Shown piece after piece: positions 33,875 through 42,506 of a DNA stretch of 64,000 nucleotides. The stretch comes from Seohaeicola_A nanhaiensis. Lineage in GTDB: Bacteria > Pseudomonadota > Alphaproteobacteria > Rhodobacterales > Rhodobacteraceae. The stretch is taken from contig NZ_JBHSGI010000002.1 in assembly GCF_042654245.1 (NCBI RefSeq), positions 186,001 to 250,000 on the forward strand, written 5' to 3'. The notes under the pieces were generated by a model. It was not told the DNA's origin, searched no databases, and was given only the letters and a program-made list of their open reading frames with translations. Both the position numbers and the translations under genes were made by a program. The stretch's first letter is position 1. Each line of letters begins with the position of its first letter.

Positions 33875-34855
33875 ATGCAGACGCAACCGATCAACCGCCC
33901 TGGCGCGGCCATCGCCTTTGTCCTCGTCGCCATGCTGGCGATCTCGGCCAACGACGTGATGATCAAGGCGCTCTCGGGCGGCTATGCGCTGCATCAGGTG
34001 GTGTTCCTGCGCTCGGCCATCGGCATCGTCTTCGGGCTCATGATGGTACAGTTCGAGGGCGGGCTCTCACTGCTCCGCACCCGCACACCGCTCCTTCATG
34101 CGCTGCGCGGGCTGCTGGTCGTGATCTCGAACATGACGTACTTCTGCGCTCTCGCCGTACTGCCGCTGGCCGATGTGACCGCCCTCTTCTTTGTCGCGCC
34201 GCTCTTCATAACCCTGCTCTCGATCCCCTTCCTGGGCGAGAAGGTCGGCCCGCTGCGTCTTGGGGCCGTCGCCTTCGGGTTTGCCGGCGTGGTGATCATG
34301 CAGCGACCCTGGGCCAGTTCCGAAGTCCTCGGCGTCAGCCGCTGGGTGATGTCCCTGCCGGTGCTCTCGGCGCTCTGCTACGCGATCCAGCAGATCCTGA
34401 CCCGAAGGTTGGGCATCTCGACACGCGCCTCGGTGCTTACGGTCTACATTCAGGCCACCTTCATCGTGGTCTCGCTCGCCTTCTGGTTGGTAGCCGGCGA
34501 TGGCCGTTATGCCGAACATACCCCCAACGCCAGCCTGATTTTCCTGCTGCGTGCCTGGGTGATGCCGTCCGGGTCGGACTGGTGGCTGCTGATCGGATTG
34601 GGCCTCAATTCCACGGTCGTCGGCTATTGCCTCAGCCAGGCCTACCGCTCGGCCAGCGCCGCCACCGTCGCTCCTTTCGAATACGCCGCACTGCTTCTGG
34701 CCGTGTTCTGGGGATGGGTCTTCTTCGCCACCCTGCCCGGCCTGCCGGTCTGGATCGGCATGGCCATGATCGTCGCCTCGGGCCTGTTCGTCTTCTTCCG
34801 CGAAAAGGTGAAGGCTCGGGCCGTCGCCCGCGCTGCGGGCATACGGCGGCGATGA
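33875..34855 (+). CDS. DMT superfamily (EamA) permease
   Basis: This is a 326-residue inner-membrane protein with ten hydrophobic segments in two EamA repeats. The first begins AIAFVLVAMLAISANDVMIK and has NMTYFCALAVLPLADVTALF; the second has GLGLNSTVVGYCLSQAYRSA and APFEYAALLLAVFWGWVFF. Family members export metabolites such as amino acids. The ATG at 33875 is preceded by AGAGG. It is divergent from the CoxG-like gene. Substrate unknown. Confidence 0.88.
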   Translation: MQTQPINRPGAAIAFVLVAMLAISANDVMIKALSGGYALHQVVFLRSAIGIVFGLMMVQFEGGLSLLRTRTPLLHALRGLLVVISNMTYFCALAVLPLADVTALFFVAPLFITLLSIPFLGEKVGPLRLGAVAFGFAGVVIMQRPWASSEVLGVSRWVMSLPVLSALCYAIQQILTRRLGISTRASVLTVYIQATFIVVSLAFWLVAGDGRYAEHTPNASLIFLLRAWVMPSGSDWWLLIGLGLNSTVVGYCLSQAYRSASAATVAPFEYAALLLAVFWGWVFFATLPGLPVWIGMAMIVASGLFVFFREKVKARAVARAAGIRRR

Positions 34856-34924
34856 TCCCTTCGCGTTGACAGACCGGCACCTGACTGGCAGCTTCCAGCC
34901 ACTACATTGAAAAGGCTGATCAAC

Positions 34925-36763
34925 ATGGATGTCCGCGACCGCTTTGAGCTGAAATTTGAAAATGGCGCGCTGACCCTTCCGGTGACCATGCCCAACGTCA
35001 CCCTGGTCCAGATGCTGGATGCAAACGACGACGGGATAAGCGACGTTCTGATCGCCAGCGACAATTACGGCGACGACAGCCGCGACTATCCCGCCTATCT
35101 TCTGCTGGGCGCGTCGGACGGCACCTTTTCGATGGGCGCGCAGCTGCCCGGGCGCTATGTGCCGCGCGACATGACGACCGGGGACTTCAACGGCGACGGC
35201 ATGACCGACTTCTTCGTGGCCTATACCGGACCTGACACGAATCCGGCCCCGGGCGAACGCGATGTGCTGATGCTGAGCGACGGCAAGGGCGGCTGGAAAC
35301 CGACAGCCTTTCCCAACCCCGCAAACGGATTCTCGCATTCGGTGACCTCGGGCGATATTGACGGCGACGGCGACCTCGACATCTACGTTCAGACCAACGG
35401 CAACGGCGACAACGCCCAGCCCTTCCTCCTTCTGAACGACGGCAGCGGCGGCTTCACCCTGAACCGCACCCTCCTGCCCGAAAGCCTGGCGATCCAGAAC
35501 GACTGGTCCAGCATGCACCGCGCCCATTGGGCCGAATTCGCCGATCTGAACGGCGACGGTCTGGTCGATCTGATCACCGGCAAGCAGGAACAGCCGGGAA
35601 CGCCACGCGCCTCGATGGTCTATTTCAACACGGGGGGACGCTATGACGACAGGCGGGCGATCGTGGTGCCGGATCATCCCAGGCTGAAGGACGCGGAAGA
35701 GGTCATCTCGATCCGTACGGCCGATCTCGACAATGACGGCAAGGACGAGCTGATCGTTCTGGGACAGGGCCGCCGCGACGGGCTGGGTTATACGCCCGAA
35801 TACGCCATCCAGGTCTTCAAGGTAGGGGCAAAAGGCGCCCTGTTCGATCAGAGCGCGCGATGGTTCGGTCCGGACGCAGGCTATTTCGAGGGCGGCAATC
35901 TGCCCTACTTTCTCGATATCCGCGATGTGAACGGCGACGGGCTGCTCGACGTCCTGCCCTTCATGCCTGGCGGCGGAATGGACTCGGCCAACGTGCCGGT
36001 CGTGCTGCTGAACGGCGGCCAAGGTGTCTTCGAAACGATCACCGCCGCCGATATCGACCCCGACCGCACCTTCATGTTCGGCAACAGTTCGCTTCCGTTG
36101 ATGGTTGACGGCGATCTGCGGTTCTACAGCTTCGATGTGCAGAACGGTGATCAGCTCGGATACGGCGTCTATCTCCAGACAGCGCCCTTGCCGGATTTCA
36201 CCCCCCGCATCTGGCGTGAGGGCAATGCCGGAAACAACACCTTCCCCGGCGGCGCCGGCGACGACTGGCTGTTCGGGCGCGCGGGCAACGACGCGATCCG
36301 CGGACGCTTGGGCGCGGATGAGATTCGGGGCGGCACAGGAAACGACCGCCTCTGGGGCCAGGCAGGTGCCGACCAGTTGCACGGCGAGGCCGGAGCCGAC
36401 ACACTCTCCGGCGGCGCGGGCAACGACGTGCTGCGCGGCGGAGCCGGACGGGATGTGCTGATCGGCGGCAACGGCAGGGACCGGCTGTTCGGCGAGGCGG
36501 GGCCGGACGTGCTGCGCGGTGGCGCGGGCGCAGATCACTTCTTCTTCCGCAAGGCCTACGGCACCGACCGGATCGCCGATTTCCAGGACGACGTGGACAA
36601 GATCCATCTCTCCAAGACTCTGGGCATCACGTCGGCCGCAGACGCCATGTCGCACGCCGTCCAGCAGGAGGGACGCGTTGTCTTGAGTTTCGACACTGGC
36701 GACACCCTGATCGTGACCGGCGCGACGCTGGATCAGCTGCAGAACGACCTGGTTTTGTTCTAA
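34925..36763 (+). CDS. FG-GAP/VCBS repeat protein with RTX C-terminus
   Basis: The 612-residue protein has an N-terminal beta-propeller of FG-GAP/VCBS repeats (calcium-loop motifs DANDDGISD, DFNGDGMTD, DIDGDGDLD, DLNGDGLVD, DLDNDGKDE, DVNGDGLLD over about residues 30-345). About seven RTX nonapeptide units follow (GGAGDDWLF, GGTGNDRLW, GGAGNDVLRG; about 440-545) and a serralysin-like C-terminal end. It has no Sec signal, so secretion by a type I system is expected, but no such genes are in the window. The ATG at 34925 follows AAAAGG. It is probably a secreted calcium-binding or adhesive protein. Confidence 0.85.
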   Translation: MDVRDRFELKFENGALTLPVTMPNVTLVQMLDANDDGISDVLIASDNYGDDSRDYPAYLLLGASDGTFSMGAQLPGRYVPRDMTTGDFNGDGMTDFFVAYTGPDTNPAPGERDVLMLSDGKGGWKPTAFPNPANGFSHSVTSGDIDGDGDLDIYVQTNGNGDNAQPFLLLNDGSGGFTLNRTLLPESLAIQNDWSSMHRAHWAEFADLNGDGLVDLITGKQEQPGTPRASMVYFNTGGRYDDRRAIVVPDHPRLKDAEEVISIRTADLDNDGKDELIVLGQGRRDGLGYTPEYAIQVFKVGAKGALFDQSARWFGPDAGYFEGGNLPYFLDIRDVNGDGLLDVLPFMPGGGMDSANVPVVLLNGGQGVFETITAADIDPDRTFMFGNSSLPLMVDGDLRFYSFDVQNGDQLGYGVYLQTAPLPDFTPRIWREGNAGNNTFPGGAGDDWLFGRAGNDAIRGRLGADEIRGGTGNDRLWGQAGADQLHGEAGADTLSGGAGNDVLRGGAGRDVLIGGNGRDRLFGEAGPDVLRGGAGADHFFFRKAYGTDRIADFQDDVDKIHLSKTLGITSAADAMSHAVQQEGRVVLSFDTGDTLIVTGATLDQLQNDLVLF

Positions 36764-36770
36764 AATCCGC

Positions 36771-37631
36771 TCAGCGGTTTCGCCGGGGCAGCGGCTCGTT
36801 CCGGGTCCAGTCCCAGGTGCCACTGTCGCGTTCTCTGACTGCCTGCTTCCAGCCCACTGACTCGGCACGGTCCTTGAAATGGATGCCTTCGGGCGAGTGC
36901 CGGGTGATCCCGTCAAAGATCGTCGCCAGCCGCTGGGTCTGCATCAGGCCCGTCGCCTCGATCGCCTGGTTGATCACCATCTTCTGCATCGCCAACTGAT
37001 TGATCGGCACCGATGCCATCCGCGCCGCCAGCTGTTCCACCTCGTCGTCCAGTTCCGCCGCGGGCACCGCCTTGAGCACCAGCCCGATGTCAGCCGCCTC
37101 GCGGCCGGTGATGCGGTCGCCGGTGAACAGCATCCGCTTTGCCCGCTCGGCGCCCAGCCGATAGACCCACATCGCCGTGGTTGGACAGCCCCAGACGCGG
37201 GCCGGCATATAGCCGATCTCGGCCTCCTCGGCCATGATCGTCAGGTCGGCACAAAGGGCAATGTCCGAGCCTCCCGCCACGGCGAAGCCGTGCACCTTGC
37301 AGACGACCGGTTTCATCGCCCGCCACAGCGCCATGAAATGCTGGGTATTGCGCCACATGAAACTGTAATCCCTGATCGGATCCCAGGGCATATCCTGCGT
37401 GGCCTGCCCGGCCCCGTTCCCTTCGGCATAAAAGGTCAGATCGTATCCGGAGCAAAAGGCCCTGCCGGCCCCCGACAGCACAATGACATGCACCTCGGGG
37501 TCGGCATCCGCGCGGGCCACGGCGGCGGCGAGTTCCACGGGCAACTCGTCATTGATCGCATTCATCACTTCGGGCCGATTCAGGGTGATCCGGGCGATAC
37601 GGTCGGCAACGTCATAGGTCACCACGGGCAT
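36771..37631 (-). CDS. enoyl-CoA hydratase/isomerase family protein
   Basis: This is a 286-residue crotonase-fold enzyme. The N-terminal segment is DRIARITLNRPEVMNAINDE, the oxyanion-hole segments are SGAGRAFCSGYDL and GFAVAGGSDIALCADL, and AEIGYMPARVWGCPTTAM follows. The usual catalytic Glu of the GGG-CEL motif appears as Asp (GGSDIAL), so the exact reaction is open. The start follows AGGAGG. It is a single gene converging on the RTX gene. Confidence 0.87.
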   Translation of the reverse strand: MPVVTYDVADRIARITLNRPEVMNAINDELPVELAAAVARADADPEVHVIVLSGAGRAFCSGYDLTFYAEGNGAGQATQDMPWDPIRDYSFMWRNTQHFMALWRAMKPVVCKVHGFAVAGGSDIALCADLTIMAEEAEIGYMPARVWGCPTTAMWVYRLGAERAKRMLFTGDRITGREAADIGLVLKAVPAAELDDEVEQLAARMASVPINQLAMQKMVINQAIEATGLMQTQRLATIFDGITRHSPEGIHFKDRAESVGWKQAVRERDSGTWDWTRNEPLPRRNR

Positions 37632-37761
37632 GGGCCATCCTCCTTCTTGAGCTCGGGGCAGAATGCTTCGCCCTTGGGTTGCCTTCAACGGCCGCGCATG
37701 CACAAAAAAAAGGCAAATTTTGCAGTCTGCCACCATTTTTGGCGGAAACGATTGGCCCGTG

Positions 37762-37789
37762 TTGTATGGCGCAAGCAGCGGCCTAATAT
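37762..37789 (+). promoter_or_regulatory. candidate promoter giving a leaderless Anbu-operon transcript
   Basis: TTGTAT (37762-37767) and TAATAT (37784-37789) are 16 bp apart. The -10 ends only 6 bp before the ATG at 37796, so transcription would start at or beside the start codon. No Shine-Dalgarno sequence is visible. A short palindrome GCAAA-T-TTTGC lies further upstream. Confidence 0.45.
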
Positions 37790-37795
37790 GACCCT

Positions 37796-39223
37796 ATGGT
37801 CAACAAACCACCTCCCTTCGACGAGATGATTGCGCCGGACGGCAGCATTCGTCCCGCCTATGCCGGCTATCACGCCTGGTTCGCCGAGCAGGATCCCGCC
37901 TTGCTGGCCAAGAAATCGACCGATGCGGAGGCGTTCTTTCGCCGCGTCGGCATCACCTTCAACGTCTATGGCGAACAAGACGCGCAAGAACGGCTGATTC
38001 CCTTCGACCTCGTGCCGCGAATCCTCTCCGCCCGCGAATGGGCGCGGCTGGCCAAGGGCATCGAGCAGCGCGTCGCGGCGATCAATGCCTTCCTGCACGA
38101 CATCTACAATCGTCAGGAGATCATCCGCGCCGGGCGGCTGCCCGAACGGCTGATCTCGGAAAACGCCGCCTTCCTGCCGCAGATGCTGGGATTTACTCCG
38201 CCGGGCCGGGTCTACACCCATATCGTCGGCACCGACATCGTGCGCACCGGCGAAAACGAGTTCTACGTGCTCGAGGACAACGCGCGCACCCCCTCGGGCG
38301 TGTCCTACATGCTCGAAGACCGCGAGACGATGCTGCAGATGTTCCCCGAATTGTTCAGCCGCGTGCGGGTGCAACAGGTCAGCGACTATCCCAAGAGCCT
38401 GCGCCGGTCGCTCGCCGCCTGCGCACCCGACAGCTGCGCCGGCAAGCCGACCATCGCTGTCCTGACGCCGGGCATCCACAACTCGGCCTATTTCGAACAT
38501 TCCTTCCTGGCCGATCACATGGGCGCCGAACTTGTCGAAGGGCACGACCTGCGGGTTGTCGATGGCCATATCGCGATGCGCACCACGCAGGGTTACAAGG
38601 TGATCGACGTGCTCTACCGTCGCGTCGACGACAACTTCCTCGATCCGATGACCTTTAACCCCGACTCGATGCTGGGCGTGCCGGGCATCATGGACGTCTA
38701 TCGCGCCGGCAATATCACCATCGCCAACGCGCCGGGCACGGGCATCGCGGACGACAAGGCGATCTACTCTTACATGCCCGATATCGTCGAATTCTACTCG
38801 GGCGAGAAGGCGATCCTGAAAAACGTCGAGACTTGGCGCTGCGGTGAGCCCGAGGCGCTGAAATACGTACTCGACAACCTCAAGGATCTGGTCGTGAAAG
38901 AGGTTCATGGATCGGGCGGATACGGAATGCTGGTCGGCCCCGCCGCCAGCAAGGCCGAGCTTGAGTCATTCGCCGCCAAGCTGCGCGCAAAGCCGGGCAA
39001 CTATATCGCCCAGCCGACGCTGGCGCTCTCGACCGTGCCGATCCTCGTGGACAAGGGCCTTGCGCCCCGCCACGTCGATCTGCGGCCCTTCGCGCTGGCC
39101 AGTCCGCGCGGCATCGACATCGTGCCCGGCGGGCTGACGCGTGTCGCGCTCAAGGAGGGGTCGCTTGTCGTCAACTCCAGCCAGGGCGGCGGCACAAAGG
39201 ACACCTGGGTGCTGGAGGACTGA
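37796..39223 (+). CDS. circularly permuted ATP-grasp protein (type 2)
   Basis: This is a 475-residue putative ATP-dependent carboxylate-amine ligase of the CP_ATPgrasp family. Visible marks are the N-terminal FDEMIAPDGSIRPAYAGYHA, the core TDIVRTGENEFYVLEDNART, TIANAPGTGIADDKAIYSYM and KEVHGSGGYGMLVGPAAS. It is always associated in the literature with alpha-E, transglutaminase-like and Anbu genes. That order is present here, pointing to synthesis and turnover of a peptide-like product whose identity is not established. Confidence 0.9.
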   Translation: MVNKPPPFDEMIAPDGSIRPAYAGYHAWFAEQDPALLAKKSTDAEAFFRRVGITFNVYGEQDAQERLIPFDLVPRILSAREWARLAKGIEQRVAAINAFLHDIYNRQEIIRAGRLPERLISENAAFLPQMLGFTPPGRVYTHIVGTDIVRTGENEFYVLEDNARTPSGVSYMLEDRETMLQMFPELFSRVRVQQVSDYPKSLRRSLAACAPDSCAGKPTIAVLTPGIHNSAYFEHSFLADHMGAELVEGHDLRVVDGHIAMRTTQGYKVIDVLYRRVDDNFLDPMTFNPDSMLGVPGIMDVYRAGNITIANAPGTGIADDKAIYSYMPDIVEFYSGEKAILKNVETWRCGEPEALKYVLDNLKDLVVKEVHGSGGYGMLVGPAASKAELESFAAKLRAKPGNYIAQPTLALSTVPILVDKGLAPRHVDLRPFALASPRGIDIVPGGLTRVALKEGSLVVNSSQGGGTKDTWVLED

Positions 39224-39224
39224 C

Positions 39225-40166
39225 ATGCTCGGCAAGACCGCAGGCGGCCTTTACTGGATGTTCCGCTACCTCGAACGGGCCGAGAATATCGCGCGCCTTG
39301 TCGAGGCTGGCTTCCGCATCGCGCTGACCCGCTCCTCCAACCGCGATTCGGAATGGGAATCGGTCCTGTCCACATCGGGCGTACTGATGGCTTTCAACAA
39401 GAAGTACGACGCCTGCACCGCCCGGGACGCCATCGACTTCATGCTGCGCGATCCCTCGAACCTGTCGAGCGTGCTGACCATCGTGAAAAACGCGCGCGAC
39501 AACGCCCGCTTGGTGCGCACCGCGCTCACCACCGAGGTCTGGGAAGCGGTCAACGACAACTGGATGACGCTGTGCCAGCTGCTCGCCCGGCCGGTGCGCG
39601 AAGCGGAACTCCCCGAGGTGCTGGGCACCATCCGCCAGCACAGCGCCCTCGTGCGGGGCGCGCTGCACGGCACGATGCTGCGCAACGATATCTATTACTT
39701 CTCGCGCCTCGGCACCTTCATGGAGCGCGCCGACAACACCGCCCGTATCCTGGACGTGAAATACTACACCCTGCTGCCGCATTCGAGCTTTGTCGGCTCC
39801 TCTCTGGACAACATGCAGTGGGAAACGATCCTGCGGTCGGTCTCCGCCCATCGCTCGTTCAGGTGGCTGGGCGAGGACGACACCACTGCCTCGGCCATCG
39901 CCCGCTATCTCATCCTTGACCGCCGCCTGCCGCGCTCTCTGTGCTTCTGCGCCGAGCAGACGGTGAAGAATCTGGATTTGATGGCCGAGGAATACGGCGC
40001 ACACCGTCCGTGCTATGATCTCGCCATGCGGCAACGGGCCCGCCTGCGAAACCGCGACATCGAATCGATTTTCGACGAGGGGCTGCACGAGTTCCTCAGC
40101 ACCTTCATCGTGGACAACAATGCCTTGGGGGCGCAGATCGAAACCGACTACCGTTTCAACGGTTGA
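39225..40166 (+). CDS. alpha-E domain-containing protein
   Basis: This is a 313-residue, mostly helical protein of the alpha-E (DUF403) family. Typical segments are WMFRYLERAENIARLVEAG at about 11-29, FSRLGTFMERADNTARILDV and LDRRLPRSLCFCAEQTVKNL. The ATG at 39225 is 1 bp after the ATP-grasp stop. No catalytic residues are known for the family; it is thought to partner the ATP-grasp protein. Nothing is odd in length or composition. Confidence 0.9.
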   Translation: MLGKTAGGLYWMFRYLERAENIARLVEAGFRIALTRSSNRDSEWESVLSTSGVLMAFNKKYDACTARDAIDFMLRDPSNLSSVLTIVKNARDNARLVRTALTTEVWEAVNDNWMTLCQLLARPVREAELPEVLGTIRQHSALVRGALHGTMLRNDIYYFSRLGTFMERADNTARILDVKYYTLLPHSSFVGSSLDNMQWETILRSVSAHRSFRWLGEDDTTASAIARYLILDRRLPRSLCFCAEQTVKNLDLMAEEYGAHRPCYDLAMRQRARLRNRDIESIFDEGLHEFLSTFIVDNNALGAQIETDYRFNG

Positions 40167-40182
40167 TCAAGGACCAGAGCTT

Positions 40183-40980
40183 TTGCTTCTCACCATTTCT
40201 CATACGACACACTACAGCTACGACGCCCCTGTGAGCTATGCGCTGCAGCGCCTGAGACTGCGGCCGTCGAGCAACCGCCAGCAGAAGGTGCTGGAGTGGG
40301 ACATCGATCTGGACGGCGGACAGTGCGAGGTGAGCTATGTCGATCCGCATGGCAACAACACCGATCTCGTCCTGATGGAAGACGCCTCGCACCAGCTGCG
40401 GATCACCGCACGCGGCAAGGTGGAAACCACCGACACTGTCGGGGTCCTGGGCTTTATGCCAAGTCCGGTTCCCCTGTGGCACTACCGCCAGCAGACAGCC
40501 GTGACCGAGCCCGGCGACGGGATAAAGGCCCTCGCCGCCGGGATCGACGCCACCGAAGGGCTGTTGCCCGCGCTGCACGCGCTCTCGGCGCGGGTCGCCG
40601 AGGCGGTGGCCTACGTGCCCGGCAAGACCTATGCCGCCACCCCGGCCGAGGACGCGCTGTCCGGAGGCGAGGGCGTCTGTCAGGATCACGCCCAGATCTT
40701 CATTTCGGCCGCGCGCATTGCTGGGGTCCCGGCCCGTTACGTCAGCGGCTATCTGATGATGGACGACCGGGTCGATCAGGACGCCGGCCACGCCTGGGCC
40801 GAGGCCTGGCTGCCCGATCTGGGCTGGGTCGGCTTCGACGTTTCCAACGGACACTCTCCCGACGAACGTTACGTCCGGCTGGCAACCGGGCTCGATTACA
40901 GCCAGGCGGCGCCATTGTCGGGCATGCGTCATGGAATTGGTAACGAAACCATGATTGTATCGCTGCAGGTGCAGCAGTAG
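40183..40980 (+). CDS. transglutaminase-like protease family protein
   Basis: This 265-residue protein has an N-terminal beta domain (ISHTTHYSYDAPVSYALQRLR) and a transglutaminase-like core. The catalytic triad is visible: Cys in GEGVCQDHAQIF, His in DAGHAWAEAWL and Asp in FDVSNGH. It probably cleaves or forms isopeptide-type bonds. No ATG fits; the TTG at 40183 has AAGGA 9 nt upstream and is the likely start, 17 bp after the alpha-E stop. It is the third gene of the Anbu operon. Confidence 0.88.
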   Translation: MLLTISHTTHYSYDAPVSYALQRLRLRPSSNRQQKVLEWDIDLDGGQCEVSYVDPHGNNTDLVLMEDASHQLRITARGKVETTDTVGVLGFMPSPVPLWHYRQQTAVTEPGDGIKALAAGIDATEGLLPALHALSARVAEAVAYVPGKTYAATPAEDALSGGEGVCQDHAQIFISAARIAGVPARYVSGYLMMDDRVDQDAGHAWAEAWLPDLGWVGFDVSNGHSPDERYVRLATGLDYSQAAPLSGMRHGIGNETMIVSLQVQQ

Positions 40981-41019
40981 ACAGACGGCAACCCACAAAC
41001 TCGACGAGCATTGCGCAGC

Positions 41020-41751
41020 ATGACTTACTGTGTCGGCCTGAAACTCAATCGCGGACTGGTCTTCATGTCCGATACCCGGACCAATGCCGGGGTCGACAAT
41101 TTCTCGATGACCCGCAAGATGTTCACTTGGGAAGTGCCCGGCGACAGGCTCATCACCATCATGACGGCCGGCAATCTGGCGACCACTCAGGCGCTCATCA
41201 GCCTGCTCGAGGAACGCTCCAAGGCCTCGCGCGAACGCGATCCTTCGATCCTGCGGGCGCCGACGATGTTTCAGGTCGCGCGGCTGGTCGGCGCAACGCT
41301 GCGCGAGGTCATCGCGGAAAGCGATCCCGCCGGCGGCAACGCCGAAAGCCCCTTCCGCGCCTCACTGATCGTCGGCGGCCAGGTCAACGGCAGTCAGCCG
41401 ACCCTGTTCCTGGTCTATCCCGAGGGCAATTTCATCGAGGCCACCGTCGAAACGCCCTATTTCCAGATCGGCGAGGCGAAATACGGCAAGCCCATTCTCG
41501 TGCGTGCCTTCGATCCCGAGATGTCTTTCAGCGAGGCGACCAAGCTGTTGCTGGTGTCCTTCGATTCGACAGTCAAGGCCAACCTTTCGGTCGGCCTGCC
41601 CTTCGACCTTCAGACCTACGCCAAGGACACTTTCACGGTAGACCGCCAGATTCGAATCGCGATGGACGATCCGATGTATCAGTCGATCTCGACCGGCTGG
41701 GGCAACGCCCTGCGCGAGGCGTTCAACACCCTGCCCTCCTACGAATTCTGA
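41020..41751 (+). CDS. Anbu, proteasome-like Ntn hydrolase
   Basis: This is a 243-residue proteasome-beta-fold protein (Anbu, also called BPH). The ATG at 41020 puts Thr at position 2 (MTYCVGLKL), the nucleophile after Met removal. A TTG at 41011 would hide it, so I reject that start. SDTRTNAGVDNFS and the Lys in TRKMF match conserved active-site surroundings. Anbu forms helical or split-ring assemblies in other bacteria; its substrate is unknown. Its 3' end overlaps the convergent SDR gene by 13 bp. Confidence 0.92.
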   Translation: MTYCVGLKLNRGLVFMSDTRTNAGVDNFSMTRKMFTWEVPGDRLITIMTAGNLATTQALISLLEERSKASRERDPSILRAPTMFQVARLVGATLREVIAESDPAGGNAESPFRASLIVGGQVNGSQPTLFLVYPEGNFIEATVETPYFQIGEAKYGKPILVRAFDPEMSFSEATKLLLVSFDSTVKANLSVGLPFDLQTYAKDTFTVDRQIRIAMDDPMYQSISTGWGNALREAFNTLPSYEF

Positions 41752-42506
41752 CCACCGCGTATATTGCGCACCATCAGCCGCTCGAACAGCTCCGGTGACA
41801 GCCGGTTGATCCACCACGAGAGCCGCGCGACACGGCCCACCGGAATGAACGGCCGGCCCCGGTCGAGGCCCCGAAGTATCTCGGCCGCTGCCGCCTCTGG
41901 CGTCATGTAATCCACGCCATCCGCGGCTGATCCTGGCCGGACAAGTCCATCCGGCGCAGGCGCGGCATTGCCGATATTTGTCGCCACAAAGCTGGGCGCG
42001 GCGATCTGGACGGTGACACCATGCGCCGCCTCTTCCGAACGCAGCGAGCCGAAGAACCCTTCCAATGCGTGTTTCGAAGCGGCATAGGCGGTCCGGTGGT
42101 ACAGCGGGCTGAACCCCGCCACCGAGGAAATCGCCAGATGCGTGCCCCGTGCCTGCCGCACCGCCCCGAGAAAGCCGCGTGCCATGGCGACGGCGGCGAA
42201 ATAGTTGATCTCGAACACCCGCCGGTGCGTCGCATCGGGCGTATCGGCAAAGGCGGCGATCTGCGAGACGCCCGCGTTATAAACCACGAGATCGATGGCG
42301 GGATGGTCGGCGATCACCCGCATCACCGCCGCCTCCAGCGCGGCACCATCGGTCAAATCCACCTGCACCGGGCTTTGGCTCGCCGTCGTCTCCAGCCCCG
42401 CAACATCGCGATCCAGAAGCACCGTGCGCCAGCCGCGCGCCTGCAGGGCCGCGGCGATCGCCCGCCCCAGGCCGCCGTTCCCCCCGGAGATAACCGCCGT
42501 CTTCAC
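41739..42506 (-). CDS. short-chain dehydrogenase/reductase
   Basis: This is a 255-residue NAD(P)-dependent SDR. It has the Rossmann motif GGNGGLGRAIAAAL at about 8-21, the NAG motif (VYNAGVSQ), the catalytic Ser in AISSVAGFSPL and YAASK (Tyr and Lys). It is the last of four minus-strand genes joined by 4-bp overlaps behind a flavin monooxygenase. It probably handles an alcohol/ketone made in that pathway. Confidence 0.9.
   Translation of the reverse strand: MKTAVISGGNGGLGRAIAAALQARGWRTVLLDRDVAGLETTASQSPVQVDLTDGAALEAAVMRVIADHPAIDLVVYNAGVSQIAAFADTPDATHRRVFEINYFAAVAMARGFLGAVRQARGTHLAISSVAGFSPLYHRTAYAASKHALEGFFGSLRSEEAAHGVTVQIAAPSFVATNIGNAAPAPDGLVRPGSAADGVDYMTPEAAAAEILRGLDRGRPFIPVGRVARLSWWINRLSPELFERLMVRNIRGGQNS

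Noticed and set aside
36230..36540. Short tandem repeats that could suggest a CRISPR array
   Set aside because: They are in frame and encode glycine-rich RTX nonapeptides; unit length and spacing do not fit repeats plus spacers.
34067..36916. A 949-codon open frame on the minus strand
   Set aside because: It is antisense to the EamA and RTX genes, has a shadow-like composition rich in Ala, Arg, Asp and Gly, and matches no family. High GC and biased codon use explain its length.
37752..37768. A sigma-54-like site (TGGCCC...) before the Anbu operon
   Set aside because: The -12 element lacks TTGC at the needed distance; the sigma-70-type pair at 37762-37789 fits better.
41011..41019. TTG start for the Anbu gene three codons upstream
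   Set aside because: It would place residues before the Thr that must become N-terminal for catalysis.
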